Positions 7,081-19,087 are shown, counted from the stretch's first letter. The stretch: 64,000 nucleotides of DNA from Bacteroidales bacterium (GCA_017458145.1 JAFTGA010000030.1:1-64000), one strand, 5' to 3'. Program-made: numbers and translations. The notes: a model not told the origin generated them from the sequence alone.

Positions 7081-8715
7081 GTGAAGCCCGGATTGAATCT
7101 TCTTTGTAGCCTGGCGGTCATGCTCTGGAGCGCGGCCGCCGGTGCTTCAGCCTTGCCCGACAGCCTGCTGCGGGAGATGCCTTCCCGGCAGATGAAGAAT
7201 CTGCTGGTTCCCCGGTCCCACCATATGGCTTTCGTGTCGGGCGAGGATATCGTGGTGGTGGGAGGACACACCACGGGCTTCGTGCCTACTGCCAGCGCCG
7301 AATACTACCACGGCGGGCGCTGGCGCCCCCTGCAATCCCTCTATGCCCACGACTGCGGCTTCCGGGTGCGCCTCCGGGACGGCCGGTGGATGCTCGCAGG
7401 CGGCTGCGACCAGTACCTGGGCATCGGCCAGAGCTATGTGGCCGAGGTGTACGACAGCACCACGCGTTCCTTCTCGCCGCTTCCCATCATGGAGCAAAAG
7501 CGATCCCTGGCCAGGGGGATGTCCCTCCCGGACGGGACGGTGGTCATCAGCGGCAACGCCCTGGCGCCGGATATCCTGGAAGTGTACAAGCCCGAAACGG
7601 GTCCGCTGGAATCCAGACCCGCGCAGGAGCAGCGGATGCTGCCGTTCCTCTTCCGGACCGGGTCCGACGACGTCCTTCTCCTGAGCTCGGTGGGAAACCG
7701 CTGGGAAGAACGGGACACCGTGAAGCTGGAGTACCTGCGGCGGGAGGGCACCTTCTCCCATCCTTTGCTGGAGACGTGGAAACCCATCCACACCTGCAGC
7801 AGCAACTGGACGCCGGAGGGCTGCGCCGTGGACAGTACAAGTTTCCTGCTGGCCGTTCAGAACGCCGCGGGCAAGGCGGCCGTCATGCTGGTGAAGGACG
7901 GGGACCTGTCCCTGCTCCCGACGCGCTGGGACATCCCTTCCGGCAACCCCGCGAATCCCATCCAGTGGAGCGACCACCTGCTGGTGCACCGGGGCAGGGA
8001 AGCCGCCCTGCTGCTGGGCAGCGATGCCGACGGGGGCGTCTATATCTGCCGGATCGATTACCGGGAAGCGCTGTCCGGCGGGGAAGCCCCCGTCTGCCTG
8101 TACCATGCCCAGTATCCCGGTCTCTTTTTCACCCTGGACGGCCCCGCTTCCGTCCTGCTGCCGGATGGTCGTTTGCTCCTGATTGGCGGGCGGCCGCGGA
8201 ACAACTATGAGCCTTACGCCACGGTGGTGGCTTACTATCCTTTCGAGGGGCCTTTCCCGGGCTCAGCCCGGCTGGGCGCCTGGTGGTGGATCCTGCTTCT
8301 TCTGGCAGCGGCGGCTGTCGGTGTGGTGTTGCTGCTGAAAGGGCGCAGGACCGACGGACAGGCGGCGAAGGTTCCGGAGCCGGACACCGAGCGGATGCAG
8401 CGTTTCCGGGAGCTGATGGAAACCGAGAAGCTGTATCTCAAGAAGGGTCTGCGGATCGACGATGTGGCGGCGCGCATGGCCTCCAATCAGAAGTATATCT
8501 CGGCCTGTATCAACCGGAATACAGGCAAATCGTTCACCGACTGCATCAATGAATACCGGGTCCGGTATGCGCAGGAGCTGCTGGTGAACCACCCGGAGCT
8601 GAAAATCCAGGACATCGGCGAACGCGCCGGTTTCTCCAGCAGTGTTTCTTTCCACCGCAATTTCCTCCTGATCACGGGGAAAACCCCTGCCCGGTGGCGG
8701 GAGGAGAAGTCCTGA
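7081..8715 (+). CDS. Membrane-spanning kelch sensor fused to AraC-type DNA-binding domain
   Basis: 544 residues from GTG 7081, which gives a signal sequence ending ASA near residue 23. Residues about 30-385 contain kelch-like blades (repeated VVVGGH, MLAGGC, LLLIGGRP motifs with tyrosine and tryptophan partners) and would form a periplasmic beta-propeller. One transmembrane helix at about 398-418 (WWWILLLLAAAAVGVVLLL) leads to a cytoplasmic linker and an AraC HTH domain at about 435-543, with the usual second-helix signature (IQDIGERAGFSSSVSFHRNF). It thus looks like a one-component transmembrane regulator that lacks the kinase and receiver of Bacteroides hybrid two-component systems. Likely targets are neighbouring genes. 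An alternative start is ATG 7120, which would shorten the signal peptide. Confidence 0.8.
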   Translation: MKPGLNLLCSLAVMLWSAAAGASALPDSLLREMPSRQMKNLLVPRSHHMAFVSGEDIVVVGGHTTGFVPTASAEYYHGGRWRPLQSLYAHDCGFRVRLRDGRWMLAGGCDQYLGIGQSYVAEVYDSTTRSFSPLPIMEQKRSLARGMSLPDGTVVISGNALAPDILEVYKPETGPLESRPAQEQRMLPFLFRTGSDDVLLLSSVGNRWEERDTVKLEYLRREGTFSHPLLETWKPIHTCSSNWTPEGCAVDSTSFLLAVQNAAGKAAVMLVKDGDLSLLPTRWDIPSGNPANPIQWSDHLLVHRGREAALLLGSDADGGVYICRIDYREALSGGEAPVCLYHAQYPGLFFTLDGPASVLLPDGRLLLIGGRPRNNYEPYATVVAYYPFEGPFPGSARLGAWWWILLLLAAAAVGVVLLLKGRRTDGQAAKVPEPDTERMQRFRELMETEKLYLKKGLRIDDVAARMASNQKYISACINRNTGKSFTDCINEYRVRYAQELLVNHPELKIQDIGERAGFSSSVSFHRNFLLITGKTPARWREEKS

Positions 8716-8753
8716 GCCCTCCCGGTGTAAACCGGAGAGCCAGGTGTTGATTT

Positions 8754-8804
8754 TGTAAAGAGAGTGTAAAGTGCAATGTAAAACTTTACAGTGTACTTTT
8801 ACAC
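8754..8804. terminator. TGTAAA-rich imperfect inverted repeat between convergent genes
   Basis: Three direct TGTAAA copies (8754, 8765, 8777) are followed by TTTACA copies in the opposite sense. The core 8777-8790 is TGTAAA-AC-TTTACA. Arms of about 19 bases (8764-8782 and 8785-8804) pair with two mismatches and one bulge. It sits between the convergent kelch-AraC and mntP genes and covers the last mntP codons. A bidirectional terminator is the simplest reading; the clustered half-sites also look like binding sites and resemble 141-157. Confidence 0.5.
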
Positions 8805-9353
8805 GACCAGCAGGATCCTGACACCGATGCCGATGAGGATGAGGCCGCCGATGATCTCGGCCCAGCGGCCGAACCGGACGCCGATGGCACGTCCGCTGCG
8901 CAGGCCGATGACCACGGACAGGGCCGTGATGGCGAAAACGGCTGCGAAAAGAGGCAGGAAAGCCCCCCGGGAGCTCCCGGACATCGACTGGGCCACGCCC
9001 ACGGCGAGGGCGTCTATGCTGGTGGCCACGCCGGCGAGCAGGACGTTGCGCAAGCCGCTGAGGTCGTGCGGCTCTTCCCCGCCCCGGATGCCCTCCAGGA
9101 GCATCGATCCACCGACATAGAGAAGCAGCAGGAAGCCGATGATGTGGGAGATCCGCTCGACCAGGCCGACAAAGAGATAGCCGAAGGCCCAGCCCGCGAG
9201 CAGCAGTCCGCTCTGGATTACGGCGAATGCCAGCGCAATCGGCAGGACCTGGCGCCAGTGTGCACTCCGCAGGGTCACGCCCGAGCAGAGCGACACGGCC
9301 AGGCAGTCCGCACACAGGGATGCCGCCAGCAAAATGGATTCCAGAATACTCAT
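8799..9353 (-). CDS. mntP: Manganese efflux pump MntP
   Basis: 184 residues, the usual MntP length. Six hydrophobic helices are visible. The paired family motifs with charged residues in membrane helices are present: ASLCADCLAVSL near residues 11-22 and ATSIDALAVGVA near 109-120. The predicted role is export of excess Mn2+ from the cytoplasm. It is transcribed from its own promoter (box at 9371-9378), divergent from corA, so two metal transporters share a 165-bp promoter region. No yybP-ykoY-type leader fits in the roughly 11-nt 5' UTR. Confidence 0.92.
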   Translation of the reverse strand: MSILESILLAASLCADCLAVSLCSGVTLRSAHWRQVLPIALAFAVIQSGLLLAGWAFGYLFVGLVERISHIIGFLLLLYVGGSMLLEGIRGGEEPHDLSGLRNVLLAGVATSIDALAVGVAQSMSGSSRGAFLPLFAAVFAITALSVVIGLRSGRAIGVRFGRWAEIIGGLILIGIGVRILLVV

Positions 9354-9370
9354 AGCGGTCTACGGGATTG

Positions 9371-9378
9371 CAAAGATA
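9371..9378 (-). promoter_or_regulatory. Promoter -7 box TATCTTTG for mntP
   Basis: Exact TAnnTTTG match on the minus strand, ending 17 nt upstream of the mntP ATG at 9353. Confidence 0.65.
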
Positions 9379-9425
9379 ACAATTTTAATAACGGGCTGGC
9401 CGGTTGCGTTTTGAAATTGTTTTGT

Positions 9426-9433
9426 TATCTTTG
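9426..9433 (+). promoter_or_regulatory. Promoter -7 box TATCTTTG for corA
   Basis: Exact TAnnTTTG match 85 nt upstream of the corA ATG, leaving an unusually long leader for this window. Confidence 0.65.
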
Positions 9434-9435
9434 CA

Positions 9436-9518
9436 GGCTGACTTCTCCGTAACGTCAGCTAACCCGTAAGTTTAACCCCCTTCCGACAAGTGCGCCGGGA
9501 CCAACCAGGAAGGAAGCG
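9436..9518 (+). ncRNA. Possible structured 5' leader of corA
   Basis: The roughly 80-nt leader contains a CTGAC/GTCAG stem near its 5' end and a CTTCC/GGAAG pairing that would bury the purine-rich AGGAAGGAAG stretch directly before the ATG. That stretch is the clearest Shine-Dalgarno-like sequence in the window. The layout would suit translational control, for example by Mg2+. Parts also faintly resemble SRP RNA (GGAAGGAAGC, GCGCCGGGA), but the conserved domain IV loop is not intact. No known riboswitch class is recognised. Confidence 0.35.
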
Positions 9519-13432
<3,914 letters not shown>

Positions 13433-13448
13433 TTATCGTTTTAGCTCT

Positions 13449-13456
13449 TAAAGATA
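13449..13456 (-). promoter_or_regulatory. Near-consensus -7 box TATCTTTA for the GH2 gene
   Basis: Seven of eight positions match TATCTTTG; the box lies about 19 nt upstream of the ATG at 13429. Confidence 0.45.
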
Positions 13457-13484
13457 CGAAATAAAAGTGGAATACGCGAGAACC

Positions 13485-13524
13485 GGAAGGCCTCCGGAAG
13501 CATTTTTTCTTCCGGAGGCCTTCC
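13485..13524. terminator. Perfect 16-bp hairpin downstream of fba
   Basis: The arms 13485-13500 and 13509-13524 are perfectly complementary around an 8-nt T-rich loop. It lies 22 nt after the fba stop on the minus strand and before the next minus-strand promoter. There is no U-tract after the stem in either direction, so termination is inferred from position and stem strength. Confidence 0.6.
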
Positions 13525-13546
13525 ATTTCAGTGACGCGCTCAGTGA

Positions 13547-14551
13547 TCAGCGGGCTTTGCCGTTGGAGCCGAGGACGTTGACGATCTTGTGGACGTACAT
13601 CTTCTTCATCTCCTCGCGGGCCGGCTTGAGGTACTGGCGGGGATCGAAGTGGCCCGGGTTCTCAGCAAGATGCTTGCGGATGGCGCCGGTCATCGCCAGA
13701 CGGGAGTCGGAGTCGATGTTGATCTTGCAAACGGCGCTCTTCGCGGCTTTGCGGAGCTGCTCCTCGGGGATGCCGACGGCATTGGGGAGCTTGCCGCCGT
13801 ACTGGTTGCACATATCCACATACTCCTGCGGAACGGAAGAGGAACCGTGCAGCACGATCGGGAAGCCGGGAAGCTTCTTCTCGATGGCCTTCAGCACGTC
13901 GAAAGCGAGGGGTGGCGGGACCAGGCGGCCGGTCTGCGGGTCACGGGTGCACTGCTCCGGCGTGAACTTGTAAGCGCCGTGGGAGGTACCGATGGAGATG
14001 GCGAGGGAGTCGCACTTGGTCTTCTTGACGAAGTCGATGACCTCCTCCGGCTTGGTGTAGTGGGAGACCTCGGAGGCGACCTCATCCTCGACACCGGCGA
14101 GCACACCGAGCTCGGCCTCGACGGTCACGTCATATTTGTGGGCATAGTTGACGACCTTGCGGGTCAGCTTCACATTCTCCTCATACGGAAGGGAGGAGGC
14201 GTCGATCATCACGGAAGAGAAACCGAAATCCACGCAGCTCTTGCAGAGCTCGTAGCTGTCGCCGTGGTCCAGGTGGAGGGCGATCTGGGGCTTCTTCCAG
14301 CCTAGTTCCTTGGCATACTCCACGGCACCCTGGGCCATATAGCGGAGCAGGGTCTGGTTGGCGTAGTTGCGCGCACCCTTGGAGACCTGCAGGATGACCG
14401 GGGACTTGGTCTCCGCAGAGGCCTGGATAATGGCCTGGAGCTGCTCCATATTGTTGAAGTTGAAAGCGGGGATGGCATATCCGCCCTTGACGGCCTTGGC
14501 AAACATCTCACGGGTGTTCACAAGACCCAGTTCTTTGAATGAAACCTTCAT
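13547..14551 (-). CDS. fba: Class II fructose-bisphosphate aldolase
   Basis: 334 residues. Zn-dependent class II motifs are visible: LHLDHGDS near residues 91-98, the glutamate-rich AELGVLAGVEDE near 145-156, a GTSHGAYKF segment, and HGSSSVP with a following DSDSR substrate loop. It cleaves fructose-1,6-bisphosphate to DHAP and glyceraldehyde-3-phosphate in glycolysis and runs the reverse in gluconeogenesis. It is transcribed singly from one half of a palindromic promoter shared with gmk and followed by a strong hairpin. Confidence 0.95.
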   Translation of the reverse strand: MKVSFKELGLVNTREMFAKAVKGGYAIPAFNFNNMEQLQAIIQASAETKSPVILQVSKGARNYANQTLLRYMAQGAVEYAKELGWKKPQIALHLDHGDSYELCKSCVDFGFSSVMIDASSLPYEENVKLTRKVVNYAHKYDVTVEAELGVLAGVEDEVASEVSHYTKPEEVIDFVKKTKCDSLAISIGTSHGAYKFTPEQCTRDPQTGRLVPPPLAFDVLKAIEKKLPGFPIVLHGSSSVPQEYVDMCNQYGGKLPNAVGIPEEQLRKAAKSAVCKINIDSDSRLAMTGAIRKHLAENPGHFDPRQYLKPAREEMKKMYVHKIVNVLGSNGKAR

Positions 14552-14590
14552 AAAATTTGTATGATTTGTGACTAAGTTTCAGTAAATCGT

Positions 14591-14610
14591 GCAAAAATAA
14601 TTATTTTTGC
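14591..14610. promoter_or_regulatory. Palindromic bidirectional promoter for fba and gmk
   Basis: GCAAAAATAATTATTTTTGC is a perfect 20-bp palindrome. Each half contains a TAnnTTTG box (TATTTTTG): 14592-14599 on the minus strand for fba and 14602-14609 on the plus strand for gmk. Predicted starts give 5' UTRs of about 34 nt (fba) and 10 nt (gmk). Confidence 0.7.
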
Positions 14611-14625
14611 GGAAAAGTCCACATA

Positions 14626-15195
14626 ATGTCAGGCAAAGTCATCATCTTTTCTGCCCCGTCCGGTGCCGGAAAAAGCACCGTGGTCGGCCATCTGCTGGGG
14701 ATTCATCCCGAATTCGAGTTTTCGGTGTCCGCGACCTCCCGTGCCCCGCGCGGGCAGGAGCAGGACGGCGTCGAGTACTATTTCATCGACGCGGAGCGGT
14801 TCCGCGAGCTGATCGCGCAGGACGCCTTCGTCGAATACGAGGAAGTCTACCAGGACCGGTTCTACGGCACGCTCAAAAGCGAGGTGGAACGCATCTGGGC
14901 CAAGGGCCACGTCATCATCTTCGACGTGGACGTCAAGGGCGGCGTTAACCTGAAAAAGTATTTCGGCGACGCCGCACTGTCCGTGCTGATCGTCCCGCCG
15001 AGCCTGGAGGTGCTGGAGAGCCGCCTGCGCGGCCGGGGCACCGACAGCGAGGAGGCTATCCGCGAGCGTCTCGCCAAAGCCGCGTGGGAACTGGAATTTG
15101 CCGACGGCAAGTTCGACTACGACCTGATCAACGACAAACTGGAGGTCACCTTTGCCGAGGCGGAGGCCCTCGTAGCGCGTTTCCTATGCGAATAG
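14626..15195 (+). CDS. gmk: Guanylate kinase
   Basis: 189 residues. The P-loop SAPSGAGKST lies at residues 9-18. The GMP-binding region follows with TSRAPRGQEQDGVEYYF near 40-56 and then EYEEVYQDRFYGT. The LID segment is RLRGRGTDSEEAIRERL. It phosphorylates GMP to GDP for nucleotide synthesis. The gene is followed by nadD with a 10-nt overlap, so gmk-nadD form a coupled pair. Confidence 0.95.
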   Translation: MSGKVIIFSAPSGAGKSTVVGHLLGIHPEFEFSVSATSRAPRGQEQDGVEYYFIDAERFRELIAQDAFVEYEEVYQDRFYGTLKSEVERIWAKGHVIIFDVDVKGGVNLKKYFGDAALSVLIVPPSLEVLESRLRGRGTDSEEAIRERLAKAAWELEFADGKFDYDLINDKLEVTFAEAEALVARFLCE

Positions 15196-15821
15196 CTGTC
15201 TACTCCGGCTCCTTCGATCCGCTCCATATCGGCCACCAGGCCATTATGGAACGGCTCACCGTGACCCGCGAATTCGACTGGGTCTATCTGGTCATCTCTC
15301 CCCAGAATCCGCTCAAGGACCCGTCCAAGGTCCTGACCGCGGAGCAGCGTTACCGGGCGGCCATCGACGCGGTCCGGCGCCATCCGGAACTGCATGTCTG
15401 GGTGGACAACATCGAGCTGGAGATGCCGGCTCCCACCTATACGATCAAGACGCTGGATGCGCTCAAGAAACGTGAGCCCGAGAACGACTTCACCCTCGTG
15501 ATCGGCGCGGACAACCTGCAGAACATCCACCGCTGGCGCGACGCGCCGCGCATCCTGGGCGAATACGGCGTGGCCGTCTATCCGCGCAAGGGCTACGATA
15601 TGGAACGGCTCCGGCAGCTGCTCCTGGAGGAATGCCGCCACTTCCCCGTCCCCTACGTGATGGACGCCTCCCAGGGCGCCGCTCCGGACCAGGTGAGCCT
15701 GGAAGAGCTGGACCGGCTCTATAACATCCGCCTGATCGACGCGCCCATCGTGGACATCTCCTCCACGCAGATCCGCGAGATGCAGGCGCGCGGCGAAGAC
15801 GCCTCACAATACCTGATGTAA
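15186..15821 (+). CDS. nadD: Nicotinate-nucleotide adenylyltransferase
   Basis: 211 residues from ATG 15186, chosen because the conserved nucleotidyltransferase motif GSFDPLHIGH then lies at residues 8-17; the longer open frame upstream is read-through of gmk in another frame. A C-terminal ISSTQIR motif completes the ATP site. It adenylates nicotinate mononucleotide in NAD synthesis. It overlaps gmk by 10 nt and is followed 15 nt later by a pectinesterase-like gene. Confidence 0.94.
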   Translation: MRIAVYSGSFDPLHIGHQAIMERLTVTREFDWVYLVISPQNPLKDPSKVLTAEQRYRAAIDAVRRHPELHVWVDNIELEMPAPTYTIKTLDALKKREPENDFTLVIGADNLQNIHRWRDAPRILGEYGVAVYPRKGYDMERLRQLLLEECRHFPVPYVMDASQGAAPDQVSLEELDRLYNIRLIDAPIVDISSTQIREMQARGEDASQYLM

Positions 15822-15836
15822 CCGTCAACCTCCGAT

Positions 15837-17339
15837 ATGAAATTCAGATTCCTCCTCGCCCTGCTGCCGCTGGCAGCGGCCTGCGCCCAAGACCCCGTCA
15901 CGTATTTTCCCGCCAAAGGGGCTTCCGGCGTCAACCCGGACACCCACCTGGTCCTCACCTTCCCCGAGACGCCCGTCCTCGGCCAGAGCGGCTTCATCCG
16001 CATCTTCGACGCCGTGAGCGGCGAATGCGTGGACAGCCTGGACCTGAGCCTGCCCTCCGGGCTGACCCAAAGCCGGCAGTACGGTCCCGAGTGCGACTAC
16101 ACGAAGGTCCCCTACGACTACAGCCGGGATTTCGTTCCCACCAACAAGAATACGCTGCCGGGCACGCCGTCCGGCACCGCCGAGCCCACGCCGCGGGATA
16201 TGCAGCTGACCATCATCGGCGGCTTCACCGACGGCTTCCGCTTCCATCCGGTCATCATCCACGACAAGGTTGCGACCATCTATCCGCACAACAACCTGCT
16301 GGAGTACGGCCACAGCTACTATGTGACCATCGACCCCGAGGTGCTGGCCTGCGGGGACTTCGCCGGCGTGAAGGCCGGGGCGTGGAAGTTCTCCACCCGG
16401 CCTTCCGGCCCCGCCGATGCGCGGCACCTGACCGTGGCGGCCGACGGCAGCGGCGACTTCAACACCGTCCAGGGAGCCCTGGACGCCGTGCCGGACTTCT
16501 GCAAGGATACCACCTGGATCACCGTGGCCGCAGGCGACTACGAGGAAATCGTCTATGCCCGCAACAAGACCAACGTCGTGATCCGCGGCTCCGGCATGGA
16601 CGCCACCAAGGTCCACTACGCCAACAATGAGGTCTTCAACCCGCATCCGCTGCTGGTCAAGACCAACGAATGGCCGGGCACTTTCCCCTCCCGCCGCGCC
16701 GCCTTCGCGCTGGACAACTGCGACGACATCGTCCTGGAGGACATCTGCATCGCCACCGACCTTACCGGACAGGCCGAGGGCCTGCTGCTGCACGGCGAGC
16801 GCATCGCCCTGTACCGGGTGCGGATCATCGGCTCCGGCGACGCCCTGCAGGCCAACGGCACCGTCTATATGCAGGACAGCGAGCTGATCGGCGACGGGGA
16901 CACGATCCTCGGCCGCGGCAGCCTGTTCGCCTGGCACAGCAAGTTCTACAACCACGGGGGACCTTTCTCCTGGGTGCGCAATGTCAAGCCCGCCCACGGC
17001 GACGTATTCGTGGAATGCCATTTCGAGGGTCTTCCCGACCGGCCGGCCGACTTCGGCCGCACGAACACCAACCACGGTACCGCTTATCCCGATGCAGAAT
17101 TCGTCGTCATCGACTGCACCACGCGCCACTTCAACCCGCAGGGCTGGAGCTCCATCGGGGAGAAGAGCGCCACCATGCTGGAGTTCCGGACGCGCGACGC
17201 CGACACGGGAGCGCCCGTGGATGTGTCCCGGCGTCATAAGTACTCCCGCCAGCTGGACGCCGTGCGCGACGCTGCGCTGATTGAGAAATACAAGAATCCA
17301 GCCTACGTTCTCGCAGGCTGGAATCCGAAGCAGCAATAG
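15837..17339 (+). CDS. Lipoprotein with Ig-like domain and divergent CE8 pectinesterase domain
   Basis: 500 residues. Lipoprotein signal MKFRFLLALLPLAAAC. Residues about 20-195 form an Ig-like (Big_5-type) domain. From about 198 the pectin methylesterase beta-helix begins (LTVAADGSGDFNTVQGALDAV). Of the CE8 active-site set, the helix Gln (GQAEGLLL), the Asp in SGDAL and the Asp in GDGDTILG are present. The usual QDTL glutamine is replaced by glycine and the LGRPW motif is only approximated by FGRTN. It may be an active esterase on atypical substrates or a weakened enzyme. It lies 15 nt after nadD, an unusual operon partner for housekeeping genes. Confidence 0.82.
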   Translation: MKFRFLLALLPLAAACAQDPVTYFPAKGASGVNPDTHLVLTFPETPVLGQSGFIRIFDAVSGECVDSLDLSLPSGLTQSRQYGPECDYTKVPYDYSRDFVPTNKNTLPGTPSGTAEPTPRDMQLTIIGGFTDGFRFHPVIIHDKVATIYPHNNLLEYGHSYYVTIDPEVLACGDFAGVKAGAWKFSTRPSGPADARHLTVAADGSGDFNTVQGALDAVPDFCKDTTWITVAAGDYEEIVYARNKTNVVIRGSGMDATKVHYANNEVFNPHPLLVKTNEWPGTFPSRRAAFALDNCDDIVLEDICIATDLTGQAEGLLLHGERIALYRVRIIGSGDALQANGTVYMQDSELIGDGDTILGRGSLFAWHSKFYNHGGPFSWVRNVKPAHGDVFVECHFEGLPDRPADFGRTNTNHGTAYPDAEFVVIDCTTRHFNPQGWSSIGEKSATMLEFRTRDADTGAPVDVSRRHKYSRQLDAVRDAALIEKYKNPAYVLAGWNPKQQ

Positions 17340-17354
17340 GAGCCCGGGGCTCCC
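17340..17354. terminator. Short GC-rich hairpin between convergent genes
   Basis: GGAGCCC-G-GGGCTCC is a perfect inverted repeat placed exactly between the pectinesterase stop and the fabZ stop. It is the only structured sequence in a 17-nt gap and may act on both transcripts. Confidence 0.45.
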
Positions 17355-17356
17355 GG

Positions 17357-17779
17357 CTACAGTTTTTCGCTCTCCATCAGGTAAAAACTCAGCTCGCCCT
17401 TGCATGCGAGCTTTCCGTCCACTTTGGCCTCGGCGGCGATGACAAACAGGTTGGCGCGCATCGAGAGCAGCTTGGCGGACACCTCGATGGTGTCGCCCGG
17501 ACGGACCATATGCTTGAAACGCACCTTGTCCAGACCGGCATAGAAAGGAGTATGGCCGTGGAGTTTCTCGCCCATGATCAAGGCGCTGCACTGGGCCATG
17601 ATTTCGCAGAGGACGACGCCGGGCACAACCGGATAACCCGGGAAGTGGCCGCGGAGGAACCACTCCTCCCCCGTCACGTGATAGGTCGCCTTGATGCCTT
17701 CCTCGTTGCCTTCCGTCCAGTCCACGAGCAACATCGGCTCGCGATGCGGAAGCAATTGTTTGATTTCTTCTCTATTCAT
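17357..17779 (-). CDS. fabZ: 3-hydroxyacyl-ACP dehydratase FabZ
   Basis: 140 residues, standard length. The hot-dog-fold signature HFPGYPVVPGV carries the catalytic His at 45, and the catalytic Glu is in VLCEIMAQ at 59. It removes water from beta-hydroxyacyl-ACP in fatty acid elongation. The gene starts 9 nt after the fabF stop, so fabF-fabZ are one operon encoding consecutive steps of type II fatty acid synthesis. Confidence 0.94.
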   Translation of the reverse strand: MNREEIKQLLPHREPMLLVDWTEGNEEGIKATYHVTGEEWFLRGHFPGYPVVPGVVLCEIMAQCSALIMGEKLHGHTPFYAGLDKVRFKHMVRPGDTIEVSAKLLSMRANLFVIAAEAKVDGKLACKGELSFYLMESEKL

Positions 17780-17788
17780 AGGTGATGA

Positions 17789-19039
17789 CTATTGGTCGAA
17801 TTTGCGCAAGGCGACGCAGGCATCGTGTCCGCCGAAGCCCAGGGAGTTGGACAAGGCCACGGTGACCGGACGCTCGACCGCCTTCAGCGGCGTGTAATCC
17901 AGGTCGCACTCCGGATCCGGATCCGTCAGGCCGATGGTCGGCGGGATGATGCCGTCGCGCAGCGCCAGGGCGCTCGCGAGGATTTCGGCCGCACCCGTCG
18001 CCCCGATCATGTGGCCGGTCATCGACTTGGTGCTGCTGATGCTGGCACGCCGGGCCTCCTTCTCGCCGAGGGCGAGCTTGATGGCGGCCGTCTCCGTCTT
18101 GTCGTTGAGCAGGGTACCCGTGCCGTGGGCATTGATATACAAGTCCTCCCCCTCCCGGTAGGCGGACTGGGCCAGCGCGTCGCGCATCGCCCAGGATGCG
18201 GGCTGTCCGTCAGGACGCGGCGCCGTGGCGTGGTAGGCGTCGTTATAATTGCCGTAACCGGTGACTTCAGCGAGGATCCTGGCGCCGCGCTCAAGCGCAT
18301 GGCCGTATTCCTCGAGCACAAGCACGACCGCCCCCTCGGCCATCACGAACCCGCCTCGGCGGGAACTGAAAGGCAGGGAGGCCTGCAGCGGGTCTTCGGC
18401 GTGCGTCAGCGCGTGGGCGCTGACGAAACCGCCGTAAGCCAGCGGATTGAGCACGGCCTCGGTGCCGCCGGTGATAATGGCGTCCGCAAAGCCGAACTTG
18501 ATGGCACGGAAAGCCTCACCGACGGACTGCGTGCTGGAGGCACAGGCGGCGACCGTCGTGAGGTTGGCGCCCTGGGCGCCGTAGGTGATGGCGATATTGC
18601 CGGCAGCGATGTTGCCGATCATCTTGGGGATGAACAATGGAGAAATGCGGTCCGCGCCCTCATCGAACAGGACCTTGGTCTGCTCGATGAGAGTCTGGAT
18701 TCCGCCGATGCCCGTGCCCAGATAGACGCCGAGACGGTCCGGGCCGATGTTGACGCCGGACTGCAGCCCGCTCTCCTGCATTGCCTGGGCGGAAGCCGCC
18801 TGGGCAAAAAGGCAGAAACGGTCGTTGCGGCGGGAGTCCTTGGGGCTGATCCCCCAGGCGGCAGGTTCGAAATCCCGCACCACGCCCGCCACATGGACCG
18901 GCAGGCCCCACTCTTGAAGTTCAGGAAACACCGTGATACCGCAGCGGCCCGCCTTGAGGGAAGACCAGAACTGCTCCGTACTGTTGCCGACCGGCGAAAT
19001 CACACCGGTACCGGTTATAACAACTCTTCTTTCTTGCAT
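17789..19039 (-). CDS. fabF: Beta-ketoacyl-ACP synthase II
   Basis: 416 residues from ATG 19039 (MQERRVVITGTGVISPVG); the longer open frame upstream contains the promoter box, so it is excluded. The catalytic triad is visible: Cys in TVAACASSTQS, His in NAHGTGTLLND and His in SMTGHMIGATGAAE. It performs the condensing step of fatty acid elongation. It is co-transcribed with fabZ from a TAGATTTG box at 19088-19095. Confidence 0.95.
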   Translation of the reverse strand: MQERRVVITGTGVISPVGNSTEQFWSSLKAGRCGITVFPELQEWGLPVHVAGVVRDFEPAAWGISPKDSRRNDRFCLFAQAASAQAMQESGLQSGVNIGPDRLGVYLGTGIGGIQTLIEQTKVLFDEGADRISPLFIPKMIGNIAAGNIAITYGAQGANLTTVAACASSTQSVGEAFRAIKFGFADAIITGGTEAVLNPLAYGGFVSAHALTHAEDPLQASLPFSSRRGGFVMAEGAVVLVLEEYGHALERGARILAEVTGYGNYNDAYHATAPRPDGQPASWAMRDALAQSAYREGEDLYINAHGTGTLLNDKTETAAIKLALGEKEARRASISSTKSMTGHMIGATGAAEILASALALRDGIIPPTIGLTDPDPECDLDYTPLKAVERPVTVALSNSLGFGGHDACVALRKFDQ

Positions 19040-19087
19040 TTTTTCAATTAATCCGGATGCGAAGTTATCCCAAATTTCACGGGTGCG

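Noticed and set aside
9436..9518. SRP RNA (4.5S) upstream of corA
   Set aside because: Short similarities (GGAAGGAAGC, GCGCCGGGA) exist, but the symmetric domain IV loop and its closing stem cannot be built, so I list only a possible leader.
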